NCBI RefSeq assembly: GCF_000482785.1
Contig: NZ_AXWS01000008.1
Span: 992,001 to 1,056,000, forward strand
Reading direction: 5' to 3'
Source: Derxia gummosa DSM 723
Lineage (GTDB): Bacteria > Pseudomonadota > Gammaproteobacteria > Burkholderiales > Burkholderiaceae_E
DNA length: 64,000 nucleotides
The notes beneath the pieces are model-generated. The model was not told where the DNA came from. It saw only the letters and a program-made list of their open reading frames with translations, and did no database searches. A program made the translations under genes and the position numbers. Shown in pieces: positions 29,922 to 39,806 of the stretch. Positions within the stretch are counted from its first letter, which is position 1, and each line of letters opens with the position of its first letter.

Positions 29922-30944
29922 GTGAAGAAAGCCAGCCTGGTGCGCCTTGTCGGCGTCATCGCAGTCCTGTCATTGGCCGCATGCGGAAAGTCCGCCGAAC
30001 AGAAAGCCGGATCAAGCCAGCTTGCCGCCACCGTGAACGGGGTCGAATTGACCTCACATCAGCTTGAATTCGTCATGCGCCGCAGCCCGGCTGCGGCCGC
30101 ATTTGCCGACAATCCCGAATTCATCCTCCAGGCACTCGACAAGCTGGTCGATGATGAAATCGCAGCGCAAAAAGCCATTTCGGATTCGGCCGACAAGCAG
30201 GACAAGTTCATTTACGCCAGCGACAGTGCACGGCGTGAAATCCTGGCCCAATTGGCATTCGAGAAACTCGCCAATACCGTCGGCAAGCCGAGCGCCGACG
30301 AAGTCCGCACCTTCTACAACGACACGTATCCGCAGATGTTCAAAGACCGTCGCGTATACGTGACCGACGAGGTCGTGGTGGGCGCACCGGGACTCCAGGC
30401 GCTCAAGGCCGATCTGCAGGGCAGCACGTTCACGATCGACACCGCGCTCAAGCGCCTCGATTCGGCCGGCGCCGAGTACCGGCGCGAACTGGTCATCACC
30501 CGCCCTGAAGACCTGCCCTTCCCGCTGCTGCCCAAGCTCTCTGCCTGGAGCAACCGCATGCCGCTGGTGATCCAGGCGCCGGGCGCGCTGCGACTGCTGT
30601 TCCTGCGGTCGAGCGAGCCGATGCCGATCAGGTTCGATGACGCGCGCCCGCGCATCGAGCGCTTTCTCATGACGCAGCGCTGGAACGACACGCGCCAGCG
30701 TCTGACCCAGGAGTGGCGCAACGACACCAAGATCGTGCTGGCACCGCGCTACGAGGAGATGCGCGCCAAGGTGAAGGAAGCCGCGGCAGCCACGGCGGGT
30801 TCGCCCGCGCCCGCCGAGATGCCGGCGGCGGCGACCGACAGGCCGGCCACCTCTGCCCAGACCGCGCCCGCAACGCCCGCCGACGCCGGCGCGACCAAGG
30901 CGATCGATTCGGCCATCCGCAAGGGCATCGACGGTCTCAAGTAG
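29922..30944 (+). CDS. epsD: EpsD-family peptidyl-prolyl isomerase lipoprotein
   Basis: 340 residues from GTG at 29922. The signal MKKASLVRLVGVIAVLSLAAC carries a lipobox, so it is a periplasmic lipoprotein. It has the SurA/PpiC-type N-terminal chaperone helices (VATVNGVELTSHQLEFV, ALDKLVDDEIAAQKAI, REILAQLAFEKLA) and a weak parvulin-like part (VYVTDEVVV onward), followed by an Ala/Pro-rich tail and AIRKGIDGLK. This matches the EpsD family found with PEP-CTERM/exosortase exopolysaccharide loci, where it is thought to help fold an outer-membrane export protein. The rest of the eps cluster is not in the window. Confidence 0.8.
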   Translation: MKKASLVRLVGVIAVLSLAACGKSAEQKAGSSQLAATVNGVELTSHQLEFVMRRSPAAAAFADNPEFILQALDKLVDDEIAAQKAISDSADKQDKFIYASDSARREILAQLAFEKLANTVGKPSADEVRTFYNDTYPQMFKDRRVYVTDEVVVGAPGLQALKADLQGSTFTIDTALKRLDSAGAEYRRELVITRPEDLPFPLLPKLSAWSNRMPLVIQAPGALRLLFLRSSEPMPIRFDDARPRIERFLMTQRWNDTRQRLTQEWRNDTKIVLAPRYEEMRAKVKEAAAATAGSPAPAEMPAAATDRPATSAQTAPATPADAGATKAIDSAIRKGIDGLK

Positions 30945-30953
30945 GCGGCGTGG

Positions 30954-30972
30954 CACGCCCGCAGCGGGCGTG
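30954..30972 (+). terminator. palindromic hairpin after epsD
   Basis: CACGCCCGC-A-GCGGGCGTG lies ten bases after the epsD stop. Further GC-rich dyads up to 31040 fill the 85 bases to the converging nitroreductase stop. No T run, so a weak or bidirectional terminator is the likely role. Confidence 0.5.
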
Positions 30973-31029
30973 GCCGCCGAAGTCGGCGTGGCGACGCACG
31001 GCCGGCCACGCCGCCGGCCGGGCCGGGTT

Positions 31030-31626
31030 TCAACCCCGCCGGCCCGGCCCGATCAGCAGCGCATCGAGCGGCTCGCGTCGGCGCGGGGCAAGTTCCTTGG
31101 CATGAAGATCGCGGCCGAGCGTGCCGGCATCGGCGGGATGGCCGACCGCGATCACGCTCAGCGGCTCGATCGCATCGCCCTTCAGACCGAGCAGCGCCTT
31201 GACCTCTGCCACGTCGAAGCCGCCCATCGCATGCGCCATCAGGCCGAGGGCGCGGGCTTCGAGCATCAGGCTGACGCCGGCCGCGCCGCAGTCGTAGGCG
31301 GCCCAGCGGTTCGGGCCGCCGTCGTCGGGCAAGGCCGTGACGGCGCACACCACGATCAGCAAGCGCGCGTTCCACGCCCACGCCTGATTGCCGCGCGCGA
31401 GCGTGCGCAGCAGCGCACTCCAGCCATCGGACTCGCGTTGGCGTTCGAACACGGCGAAGCGCCAGGGCTGGCGATTGCCGGCGCTCGGCGCCCAGCGCGC
31501 CGCTTCGAGCAAGGCCCGTTCGGCTTCGGGCGCGACCGGCGTGTCGGCATCGAGGGCGCGACCGCTCCAGCGCAGCGCCAGCAGCGGATGGAGCGGAACG
31601 GCGCTATCGGCCGGCTTGTCGAACAT
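31030..31626 (-). CDS. nitroreductase family protein
   Basis: FMN-dependent NAD(P)H oxidoreductase, 198 residues. The FMN-binding pattern is clear: RWSGRALD near the start, EAARWAPSAGNRQPWRF, the central RWAAYDCGAAGVSLMLEARALGLMAHAMGGF and the C-terminal VIAVGHPAD. Single-domain form, probably a homodimer. It is 17 bases behind ybiT on the minus strand. Substrate (nitroaromatic, quinone or flavin) cannot be read from the sequence. Confidence 0.92.
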   Translation of the reverse strand: MFDKPADSAVPLHPLLALRWSGRALDADTPVAPEAERALLEAARWAPSAGNRQPWRFAVFERQRESDGWSALLRTLARGNQAWAWNARLLIVVCAVTALPDDGGPNRWAAYDCGAAGVSLMLEARALGLMAHAMGGFDVAEVKALLGLKGDAIEPLSVIAVGHPADAGTLGRDLHAKELAPRRREPLDALLIGPGRRG

Positions 31627-31643
31627 CGCGCCGCCCCGCCTGC

Positions 31644-33242
<1,599 letters not shown>

Positions 33243-33349
33243 TGCGGCGGTTGGCTTAAAGAGACGGAGGAATGAACGGCCGAGTCTAACAGTCGCCTAT
33301 GCGCCGGCCGCCGTCGGATCGACCGGGAAACGCCGGCGGCGTCTGCCGC

Positions 33350-34825
33350 TCAGATTCGGTCGTCTGGGCCGACCGACGGCAGCACGATCGCGAAGGTGCA
33401 GCCGGCGCCGGGCTGGCTTGCCACTTCCAGCCGTCCGCCCATCAGCTCGACGAGACCGCGCGTGATGACGAGGCCCAGCCCCGTGCCCTCCACCGGCCCG
33501 CGCTCGGCGCCAAGCCGGTTGAAGGGCTGGAACAGCGCGCCGATCTGCTCGGGCGTCAGGCCCGGGCCGCGGTCGATCACCTCGAGCCGCGCACTGCCGC
33601 CGTCGGGACGAAGCGCCAGCGTCACCACGCCGCCGCCAGCGCCGTACTTGACCGCGTTGCTCGCGAGATTGAGCAGCGCCTGGCGCAGCCGATTGCGATC
33701 GGCCAGCACGACGCAGCTGCAGGGCGTGTCGAGCTGCAGCTCGACCTCGGCCTTGCTGGCGAGCGGCGCGACCAGCTGGTGGCAATCGGCGAGCGCGTCG
33801 AGCGCCTCGACCGGTTCGATCTGCATCGTCACCTTGCCGGCCTCGATGCGGGTGATGTCGAGCATGTCGTTGATGAGCAGCAGCAGATGCCGGCCGGCCT
33901 GCTCGATGTGGCCGAGATGGCGCCGCTGCGTGACCGTGAGCGCGTCGCTCCCCACCAGCAGCAGCTGGGCAAAACCCAGGATGCCGTTGAGCGGCGTGCG
34001 CAGTTCATGACTCACGCGCGCGAGGAAGTCGCTCTTGGCGCGGCTCGCGGTCTCGGCGGCCTGGCGCGCCTGGCTCGCGTCGGCCAGCGCGCGACGCTCG
34101 GTCACGTCGGCGATGAAGCCGTGCCAGATCACGCTGCCGTCGGGCTGGCGCCGCGGCGTCGCGTTGACCTCGTGCCAGCGCTGGACGCCGACCGGATGCT
34201 CGACGCGGTATTCGGCGCGCCAGGGCTGGAGCGTCTCGGCCGAGGCGGCCATCGCGGCCAGCACGGCGGCGCGATGGGCAGGCTCGATCGCGTCGAACAG
34301 CCGCCGGCCGTCGGCGCGCAGCTGCACCGGCGCAAGGCCGTACATCACGCGCACCACTTCGGTCATGTAGGGGAAGGCCAGGCCGCCATCGGCGCGGCGC
34401 AGGCACTGGAACACGATGCCGGGCACCTGCTCGGCGGCGCGACGCGCGGTGAGGAGCTGGTCTTCGAGCCGCTTGCGCTCATGCAGGCGGGCGATGACGA
34501 ACTCGCTCGCGGCCTCGCCGCCGTCGCGCTGCTCGCGGCGCGCATACACAAGCGCGTCGACCGGGCCGTGCTCGCCCGCGAGGGTGAGCATCACTTCCGA
34601 CAGCTCGCCGCGCAGCTTGAGCATCGGCACCGCATGCGACAGGTAGAGCACCCGGCTTTCGAGCGTGAACAGCGACTCGATCGGGCGGCCGAGCAACGCC
34701 GCCTCGTCGCAGCCGAGCATGCGCGCGAGCGCGGCGTTGGCGGCGATCACGCAACCCGCGCCGTCGATGGCGAACCAGCCGCAGGGCAGATGAGCGGTGG
34801 AGCCGAGGGCGCGGGAATCAATCAT
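33350..34825 (-). CDS. PAS-domain sensor histidine kinase
   Basis: Cytosolic hybrid-free histidine kinase of 491 residues, no membrane segment. An N-terminal PAS domain (GWFAIDGAGCVIAANAALARMLG), a second PAS/PAC unit (VPGIVFQCLRRADG and RWHEVNATPRRQPDGS), a HisKA box FLARVSHELRTPLNGI with phospho-acceptor His273 and a HATPase with NLASNAVKYG, DRGPG and GTGLGL. No response regulator is nearby. Its start overlaps the stop of an RsbQ-type hydrolase gene by eight bases, so the two are made together and the hydrolase probably feeds a signal to the PAS domains. Confidence 0.93.
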   Translation of the reverse strand: MIDSRALGSTAHLPCGWFAIDGAGCVIAANAALARMLGCDEAALLGRPIESLFTLESRVLYLSHAVPMLKLRGELSEVMLTLAGEHGPVDALVYARREQRDGGEAASEFVIARLHERKRLEDQLLTARRAAEQVPGIVFQCLRRADGGLAFPYMTEVVRVMYGLAPVQLRADGRRLFDAIEPAHRAAVLAAMAASAETLQPWRAEYRVEHPVGVQRWHEVNATPRRQPDGSVIWHGFIADVTERRALADASQARQAAETASRAKSDFLARVSHELRTPLNGILGFAQLLLVGSDALTVTQRRHLGHIEQAGRHLLLLINDMLDITRIEAGKVTMQIEPVEALDALADCHQLVAPLASKAEVELQLDTPCSCVVLADRNRLRQALLNLASNAVKYGAGGGVVTLALRPDGGSARLEVIDRGPGLTPEQIGALFQPFNRLGAERGPVEGTGLGLVITRGLVELMGGRLEVASQPGAGCTFAIVLPSVGPDDRI

Positions 34826-35645
34826 CGCGGTCGAGGTAGCTGCGCAGCAGGGCGATGGTGGCGGTCGGATGACTCAGATGCGGGAAGTGCCCGGTGGCCT
34901 CGGCCTCGGCGAACTCGCTGCCCGCGAGGTGGTGATGCAGGTACCGGGTGACGACGGGCGGCGCGATGATGTCGTCGCGGCACTGCACGATCAGCGTGGG
35001 CACCGCATGAGCGGGCAGCAGCGCGCGCGAATCGCTGTAGAACACGGCTTCGGCGAAGGCGCGGATGACGGCCGGATCGCCGGCGCAGAAGCTGTCGATG
35101 AGCTCGTCGGTCAGCTCCGGACGGTCGTCGTTGAGCATGACGAGGGGCGCGAGCATGCCGGCCCAGCCGGCGAGGTTGCGTTCCATGAGGTCAAGCAGCG
35201 CTGCCACGTCGGCCGGCTCGAAGCCGCCCGAGTAGCCCGGTGGATCGTTGAGATAGCGCGCCGAGCTGCCGATCATGACCATGCGCTGGATGCGCCCGGG
35301 CCGCAGCAGTGCGGCGCGCAGCCCGATCATGCCGCTGACCGAATGCGCGACCAGGCTGACCGGGCCGTCGCCGAGCGCATCGAGCACCTCGGCGAGGTCG
35401 CGCGCATAGCCGTCGAGCGTCTGGTAGCGCGCGGGATCGTAGGCGCCGATGTCGGAGCGGCCGCAGCCCACGTAGTCGAACAGGACGACGCGACTGTCGC
35501 GCTCGAAGTCGGGCGAGACGTGGCGCCAGGCCCGCTGATCGCAGCCGAAGCCGTGGGCGAAGACAAGCGTGCGCGGCCCCTCGCCGCTGATCGTCACATG
35601 GTTGCGCTCCACCACCCGCACCTTCCGTCTCCGCCTGTCCGTCAC
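34818..35645 (-). CDS. RsbQ-type alpha/beta hydrolase (KAI2/D14-like signalling hydrolase)
   Basis: 275 residues, very close to Bacillus RsbQ: RNHVTISGEG, FAHGFGCDQRAW, VLFDYVGCGRSD, YQTLDGYARDL, CRDDIIAP and ATGHFPHLSHP. Catalytic Ser102 sits in HSVSGMIGL. RsbQ produces or binds a small signal for the PAS domain of RsbP; plant KAI2/D14 receptors share the fold. The start is GTG at 35645, with AGGAG (complement of 35651-35655) five bases upstream; the reading frame extends further but without a start signal. Overlaps the PAS kinase start by eight bases, the same pairing logic as RsbQ-RsbP but with a kinase in place of the phosphatase. Confidence 0.92.
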   Translation of the reverse strand: MTDRRRRKVRVVERNHVTISGEGPRTLVFAHGFGCDQRAWRHVSPDFERDSRVVLFDYVGCGRSDIGAYDPARYQTLDGYARDLAEVLDALGDGPVSLVAHSVSGMIGLRAALLRPGRIQRMVMIGSSARYLNDPPGYSGGFEPADVAALLDLMERNLAGWAGMLAPLVMLNDDRPELTDELIDSFCAGDPAVIRAFAEAVFYSDSRALLPAHAVPTLIVQCRDDIIAPPVVTRYLHHHLAGSEFAEAEATGHFPHLSHPTATIALLRSYLDRDD

Positions 35646-35774
35646 CAATACTCCTGCGAATTTCTTGCGCCGCAACACCGGCGTCAATCGGGTAAGGACG
35701 GGGAGCGGCAGACGCTCACGCGATGTTATGGGGCTGGAAGGGAGGGCGCGCGCGACCGTTACCTGCGAGCGGCG

Positions 35775-36605
35775 TCAGGCGTGATGGTCCGGGAACGGAC
35801 AGCGGCACTCGAGCCGGCGATAGAAACCCATGTCGTGGTTGGGCCATAGCTCGGCGCCCTCCTCCGCGGCGAGCGTCTTGAGCCGGCGGATGCTGGCAAG
35901 CGCCGTCGCCTCGGCCACGTCGGCGCCGATGGTCGGACGGCCGTCGGCGCCGGGGGCGCCCTGCCAGAGCAGGCCGGGCGCGATCTCGGCGTCGAGATTC
36001 TCGGTCAGGTCGGCGGCGTCGCCGCAGAGCAGCACCGGCGCGCCCCGGGGCAGGACGATGCGCATCGACATGTGGCCTGCGGTGTGGCCGGGCGTGACGA
36101 GGGCATCGACGCCGTCGACGAGGCTGTAGTCGCCGTCCTTGACGGTCCAGCGCTCATGGCCCGCAAGTTCGTCCATGAACACGCCGCCGTCGGCGCCCGA
36201 GAGCGCGGCGTCGAGTTCGGCGCGCTGCACCTGCACCTCGCAGCCGAAGCTGCCCACGCCGCCGGCGTGGTCGAAATGCAGATGGCCGAGGAAGGCGACA
36301 TCGATGTCCTTCGGCGTGAGGCCGAGGCGCGCGAGCCGGGCCTCGATGCGCTGCTCGTCGGTGATGTCGGGCGGGCCGAAGGGAAAGTGGGCCGGGTCGT
36401 AGTGCTTCGCGCGCAGTGCCGGATCGGCGACCTTGGCATGGTCGCAGCCGACGTCGTAGAGGATGCGACCGTTGGTGGTCTCGATCAGGTAGGCGAGGAT
36501 CGGCGCCTCGACGGTCTCGCCCGCGGGCAGCCGCAGCAGCGAGATCGACTTGTCGTAGCGATGCGTGCCGACGAGCAGCGGCCAGAGTTTGCGGACGGCG
36601 GTCAT
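35775..36605 (-). CDS. MBL-fold hydrolase, N-acyl homoserine lactonase-like
   Basis: 276 residues. Metal motif LGHLHFDHAGG (HxHxDH), then GHTAGHMSMRI and LCGDAADLTENLD with later ligands, ending LWPNHDMGF. The overall form is like AiiA/AttM lactonases and related hydrolases that act on cyclic amides or esters. It is the last gene of the riboswitch-led operon, its ATG overlapping the stop of the cysteine hydrolase (ATGA). In that setting it may open a ring of a guanidino compound (for example a hydantoin- or lactone-like intermediate) rather than quench quorum sensing. That is inference from context. Confidence 0.85.
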   Translation of the reverse strand: MTAVRKLWPLLVGTHRYDKSISLLRLPAGETVEAPILAYLIETTNGRILYDVGCDHAKVADPALRAKHYDPAHFPFGPPDITDEQRIEARLARLGLTPKDIDVAFLGHLHFDHAGGVGSFGCEVQVQRAELDAALSGADGGVFMDELAGHERWTVKDGDYSLVDGVDALVTPGHTAGHMSMRIVLPRGAPVLLCGDAADLTENLDAEIAPGLLWQGAPGADGRPTIGADVAEATALASIRRLKTLAAEEGAELWPNHDMGFYRRLECRCPFPDHHA

Positions 36606-37330
36606 GTGGGCTCCGGGAGTGGAATGGACGCGGCGGCCAGCGCGGCCACGATGTCGGCCGAGCTTGCCACTTCGCCGAACACGCCGCCCTCGACGCCGAT
36701 CATTGCAAGCGCTGGCATCTGCAACTGCGCCTCGCTCGCGGCGGTGGCATCGGCGGCGGTGAGGCAGCGGTAGCCCAGGTCGCTCGCGGCGCGCAGCGTG
36801 GTGTGGACGCAGACCTCGGTGGTGACGCCGCACACGATCAGCGTGTCGATGCCGCGCACGCGCAGGAGGGCGTCGAGATCGGTCGCATGGAAGGCGCTGT
36901 AGCCGGGCTTGTCGATCACGGGCTCGTCGGCGCGCGGATCGAGTTCGTCGATGAGGTCGTGACCGTATTCGCCACGCACCAGCAGGCGGCCGAGCGGACC
37001 GGCTCCGCCGATTTCCGCGCCGCCGCGCCGGCTGCGTTCGAGCTTCCAGGCCGGACAGTCGGACAGGTCGGGGCGGTGACCCTCGCGGGTGTAGACGACG
37101 AACATGCCGGCGGCGCGCGCCGCGTCGATGAGGGCGAGCGCTGGCGCGATCACGCCGCGCAACCGCGCCACGTCCAGACCGGCCGTCGCGGCATAGCCCT
37201 CGGGCGAGAGGAAGTCCCGTTGCAGATCGATAACGACGAGCGCGGCGCGGCTCGGCCCGATCGCGCCGAAGCCGGCCGGGCTGCAAGCGCTTGCGGCACC
37301 GGCCTCGGGCGAAGACGACGTGCCGCTCAT
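36602..37330 (-). CDS. isochorismatase-like cysteine hydrolase, biuret/guanylurea hydrolase-like
   Basis: 242 residues. Triad Asp35 (VVIDLQRDF), Lys141 (IDKPGYSAF) and Cys174 (GVTTEVCVHTT). The block YTREGHRPDLSDCPAWKLERS with GPLGRLLVRGEYGHDLIDEL, and ATDLDALLRVRGID with GGVFGEV, follows the pattern I know from biuret hydrolase (BiuH) and its relatives, among which guanylurea hydrolase releases guanidine. In a guanidine-riboswitch operon that activity is attractive; biuret hydrolase, which makes allophanate, and N-carbamoylsarcosine amidohydrolase are alternatives. It overlaps both neighbours by four bases. Confidence 0.85.
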   Translation of the reverse strand: MSGTSSSPEAGAASACSPAGFGAIGPSRAALVVIDLQRDFLSPEGYAATAGLDVARLRGVIAPALALIDAARAAGMFVVYTREGHRPDLSDCPAWKLERSRRGGAEIGGAGPLGRLLVRGEYGHDLIDELDPRADEPVIDKPGYSAFHATDLDALLRVRGIDTLIVCGVTTEVCVHTTLRAASDLGYRCLTAADATAASEAQLQMPALAMIGVEGGVFGEVASSADIVAALAAASIPLPEPT

Positions 37331-38106
37331 GCCGTCGCCGCGAGGCCGAACTCGGCCGCGACCGCCGCCGAGATGCTGGCCGCCAGCTCGGTCGCCATGA
37401 GCGCGCCATGGGCCGCCGTCGCGCCGCGCGCCGACGACAGCACGCCCGACGGCGGCACCCAGTCGGGCTTGGCCGGATGGATGTCGTAGGGCGGGAAGTC
37501 GGCGGGCGGATCGGCGGGCAGCTTGTCGAGGCGCACCAGCGCGGGGTGGTAGTGCAGCATCAGCGAGGTCTCGATCACCGCCGCATGCTCCAGCGCATAG
37601 CCCGGAAAGCCGTCCGGAAAGACGGTTGCAAGCGTTTGCGGCGTCGTGAAGTCCCAGTACTCCAGCCGCATCACGCTGAAGCGGCCGGGCTCGGGCCGGA
37701 TGTCGCGCAGCGCGAGGTCGATGCCTTCGATGAGGAACCAGGTGTTCTCGTAATGGCCGTTGACGATCACCACGCGCTCCAGCCCGTGGCGCGCGAATTC
37801 GCGCAGCACGTCGCGCACCTGGGCACTGAGCGTGGCGCCGTCGAGGCTCGTGGTGCCGCAGAAATGCTGGCCGCCGCCGCACTTGGGCTGGGACTTGTAG
37901 CCGAAGCTCAAAGCCGGCGCGACGATGCCGCCCACCTTGGCCGCCGCGTCGCGCGCCACGGCCGTAGCGAGGAGCGCGTCGGTGCCGAGCGGCAGATGCG
38001 GCCCGTGCTGCTCCAACGCGCCGACGGGCAGGAAGACGGGCGGCCGGCGCGCGATGACCTCGCGCTCGTACTCGACCCAGGTCATCTCGTTCATCCACAG
38101 GCTCAT
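37327..38106 (-). CDS. creatininase (creatinine amidohydrolase family)
   Basis: Opens the creatinine ring to creatine in characterised members. 259 residues. Metal ligands Glu32, His34 and Asp43 (ALEQHGPHLPLGTD) and His118/Glu120 (NGHYEN) keep the spacing of the Pseudomonas putida enzyme. FGYKSQPKCGGG, CGTTSLDGATL, RHGLERVVIVNGHYEN, EGIDLALRDI and EYWDF are close matches to real creatininase rather than to the distant mycofactocin or FAPy-deformylase members. From memory, the P. putida tryptophan in the GWxxEH motif is Tyr170 here. The ATG overlaps the EamA stop (ATGA). Confidence 0.88.
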   Translation of the reverse strand: MSLWMNEMTWVEYEREVIARRPPVFLPVGALEQHGPHLPLGTDALLATAVARDAAAKVGGIVAPALSFGYKSQPKCGGGQHFCGTTSLDGATLSAQVRDVLREFARHGLERVVIVNGHYENTWFLIEGIDLALRDIRPEPGRFSVMRLEYWDFTTPQTLATVFPDGFPGYALEHAAVIETSLMLHYHPALVRLDKLPADPPADFPPYDIHPAKPDWVPPSGVLSSARGATAAHGALMATELAASISAAVAAEFGLAATA

Positions 38107-39038
38107 TGCCGACTCTCCGTGCAATCCGGGCAGGCGCCCGGCGAACCGTTGGGCGCGCCGCGCCGGTCGCCGACCGCCTCGATGCAGGCGCCGACGCCGA
38201 TGAGCAGCGCGCCGATCCATTCAGGCGCGCTCAGCGGCGTGCCGAGCAGCCAGGCGGCCGATACCGTCGAGGTCAGCAGCTCGACGATGGAAATGATCCC
38301 GGCGCGGCCGCTCTCCAGCCGCGTCACGCCATAGACCGTCGTGGCCGTGCCGACCAGCAGCCACAGCAGCGCGAAGGCCGCGAGGCCGCCGACGACGGGC
38401 GCGCTCCAGGCCGGCACGTCACCGCGCACGCCGACGCCGATCATCGCGGCCGACACCAGCCCGCAGCCGAGGAAGATCGCGACCGTCTTCGACGCCTCGG
38501 GCACGCCGGCCGCGTGGCGCGTGGCGAGATTGCCGCCCGCGAACGCGAGGCCCGCGCCGAGCGCGACCCAGTCCGATAGCGACATCGCGGCGGCCAGCGT
38601 GGCGGCGGGTGCAAGCAGCGCCGGCCCCGCAATCAGCACGCCCGCGCCACCCACCGCAAGCAGCAGCGCGACCGCCCGCCGCGCATCAATCCGCTCGCCG
38701 AAGAACACCGCCCCGCCCAGCACCGACCACACCGGCGACAGGTAGAACAGCAGCATCACGCGCACCACGCTGCCGTTCATGAGCGCATAGACGAAGCCGG
38801 CATTCGCCAGCCCGCCGAGCAGCAGCAGAAGCATCAGCACGCGCGCATGCGGCCACCAGCGCGCGCGCTGCGCCAGCAGCCAGGGCAGCCCGAGCACGCC
38901 GATGCCGCCGTAGCTCGCGAGCGACAGCGCCGGCCCCGACAGCCCCGCCTCGGCAAACAGCCGGATCGGCCACCACGCCAGCCCCCACAGAAAGGCGGAA
39001 AACAGCAGCACCAGCGCCGGCAACAACTGCGGATTCAA
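38103..39038 (-). CDS. EamA/DMT family transporter
   Basis: 311 residues with about ten membrane helices in two EamA halves (first starts LLPALVLLFSAFLWGLAWWPIRLF; second has SLSDWVALGAGLAFAGGNLATRH). The charged C-terminal tail ends CPDCTESRQ. Drug/metabolite exporters of this superfamily, and SMR-type relatives, are known guanidine-riboswitch targets, so export of a guanidine or amine product is plausible. The start is TTG at 39038, immediately after the SDR stop at 39039-39041, with GGGGGG ahead as ribosome site. Its stop overlaps the creatininase start. Confidence 0.88.
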   Translation of the reverse strand: MNPQLLPALVLLFSAFLWGLAWWPIRLFAEAGLSGPALSLASYGGIGVLGLPWLLAQRARWWPHARVLMLLLLLGGLANAGFVYALMNGSVVRVMLLFYLSPVWSVLGGAVFFGERIDARRAVALLLAVGGAGVLIAGPALLAPAATLAAAMSLSDWVALGAGLAFAGGNLATRHAAGVPEASKTVAIFLGCGLVSAAMIGVGVRGDVPAWSAPVVGGLAAFALLWLLVGTATTVYGVTRLESGRAGIISIVELLTSTVSAAWLLGTPLSAPEWIGALLIGVGACIEAVGDRRGAPNGSPGACPDCTESRQ

Positions 39039-39806
39039 TCAGCCCCCCATCCAGGCGCCGCCGTTCGGCCCGACGATCTGGCCGTGGAAGAAGCTGGCCA
39101 GGTCCGACGCGAGAAAGACGGCCGTCGCCGCGACTTCCTCGGGCGTGCCCGCGCGCTGCGCCGGAATCGCGATCTCGCGCGCCAGCACCTCGGCGCTCAT
39201 GTGCTCGATCGACAGCATCGGCGTGGCGATCGGCCCCGGCGCGATCGCATTGACGCGGATCGCCGGCGCGAACTCGCGCGCGAGCGATTTCGTCAGGCCG
39301 ATCACGCCGGCCTTGGCGGCGCAGTAGGGCGCGTACTCGGCCCGGCCCAGAAAGCCCAGCTCCGATGCGATGTTGATGACCGTGCCGCGCCCGCGTGGCG
39401 CCATGTGGCGCAGCGCCGCGCGGCAGCACAGGAACACGCCCTTCAGGTCCACGCCGACGACGAAGTCCCAGTCCTCGGGGGTGGTCTGGAGAAAGGGCTT
39501 CTCCTGGATGACGCCGGCCGCGTGCACCGCGATGTCGATCGGCCCCAGTTCAGCTTCGGCGCAGGTATAGAGCGCCTCGACCTGGGGCGCGTCGGCCACG
39601 TCGGCCTCGATGGCGATGGCGCGGCCACCGAGATGCGTGATGGCATCGACCGTGTCCTGCGCCGCCGAATGCGTGCCGACATAGCCGACCGCCACGCTTG
39701 CGCCCACCGAGGCCAGCGCGATGGCCGTCGCCCGGCCGATGCCGCTGGCCGCGCCCGTCACCACCGCCACCCGCCCCGCGAGCAGATCGCTTGCAAACCC
39801 TTGCAT
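39039..39806 (-). CDS. short-chain dehydrogenase/reductase
   Basis: 255 residues. Cofactor motif TGAASGIGRA, NAG-like VHAAGVIQEKPF, catalytic Ser in INIASELGFLG and Tyr/Lys in YAPYCAAKAG, then NAIAPGPIATPML. Probably NAD(P)-dependent. The start is ATG at 39806 (TGATG overlap with the desaturase stop); a GTG at 39809 is an equally close alternative. The first codons contain a perfect TGCAA-N4-TTGCA dyad (39792-39805). Member of the riboswitch-led operon; a role oxidising or reducing an intermediate is inferred only from context. Confidence 0.9.
   Translation of the reverse strand: MQGFASDLLAGRVAVVTGAASGIGRATAIALASVGASVAVGYVGTHSAAQDTVDAITHLGGRAIAIEADVADAPQVEALYTCAEAELGPIDIAVHAAGVIQEKPFLQTTPEDWDFVVGVDLKGVFLCCRAALRHMAPRGRGTVINIASELGFLGRAEYAPYCAAKAGVIGLTKSLAREFAPAIRVNAIAPGPIATPMLSIEHMSAEVLAREIAIPAQRAGTPEEVAATAVFLASDLASFFHGQIVGPNGGAWMGG
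39792..39805. repeat. dyad TGCAA-N4-TTGCA, copy 1 (perfect)
   Basis: TGCAAACCCTTGCA at the start of the SDR gene (39039-39806). See the findings for the other copies. Confidence 0.8.

Noticed and set aside
35775-36605. Quorum-quenching acyl homoserine lactonase
   Set aside because: Fold agrees, but the guanidine operon makes another substrate more likely; kept only as a fold description.
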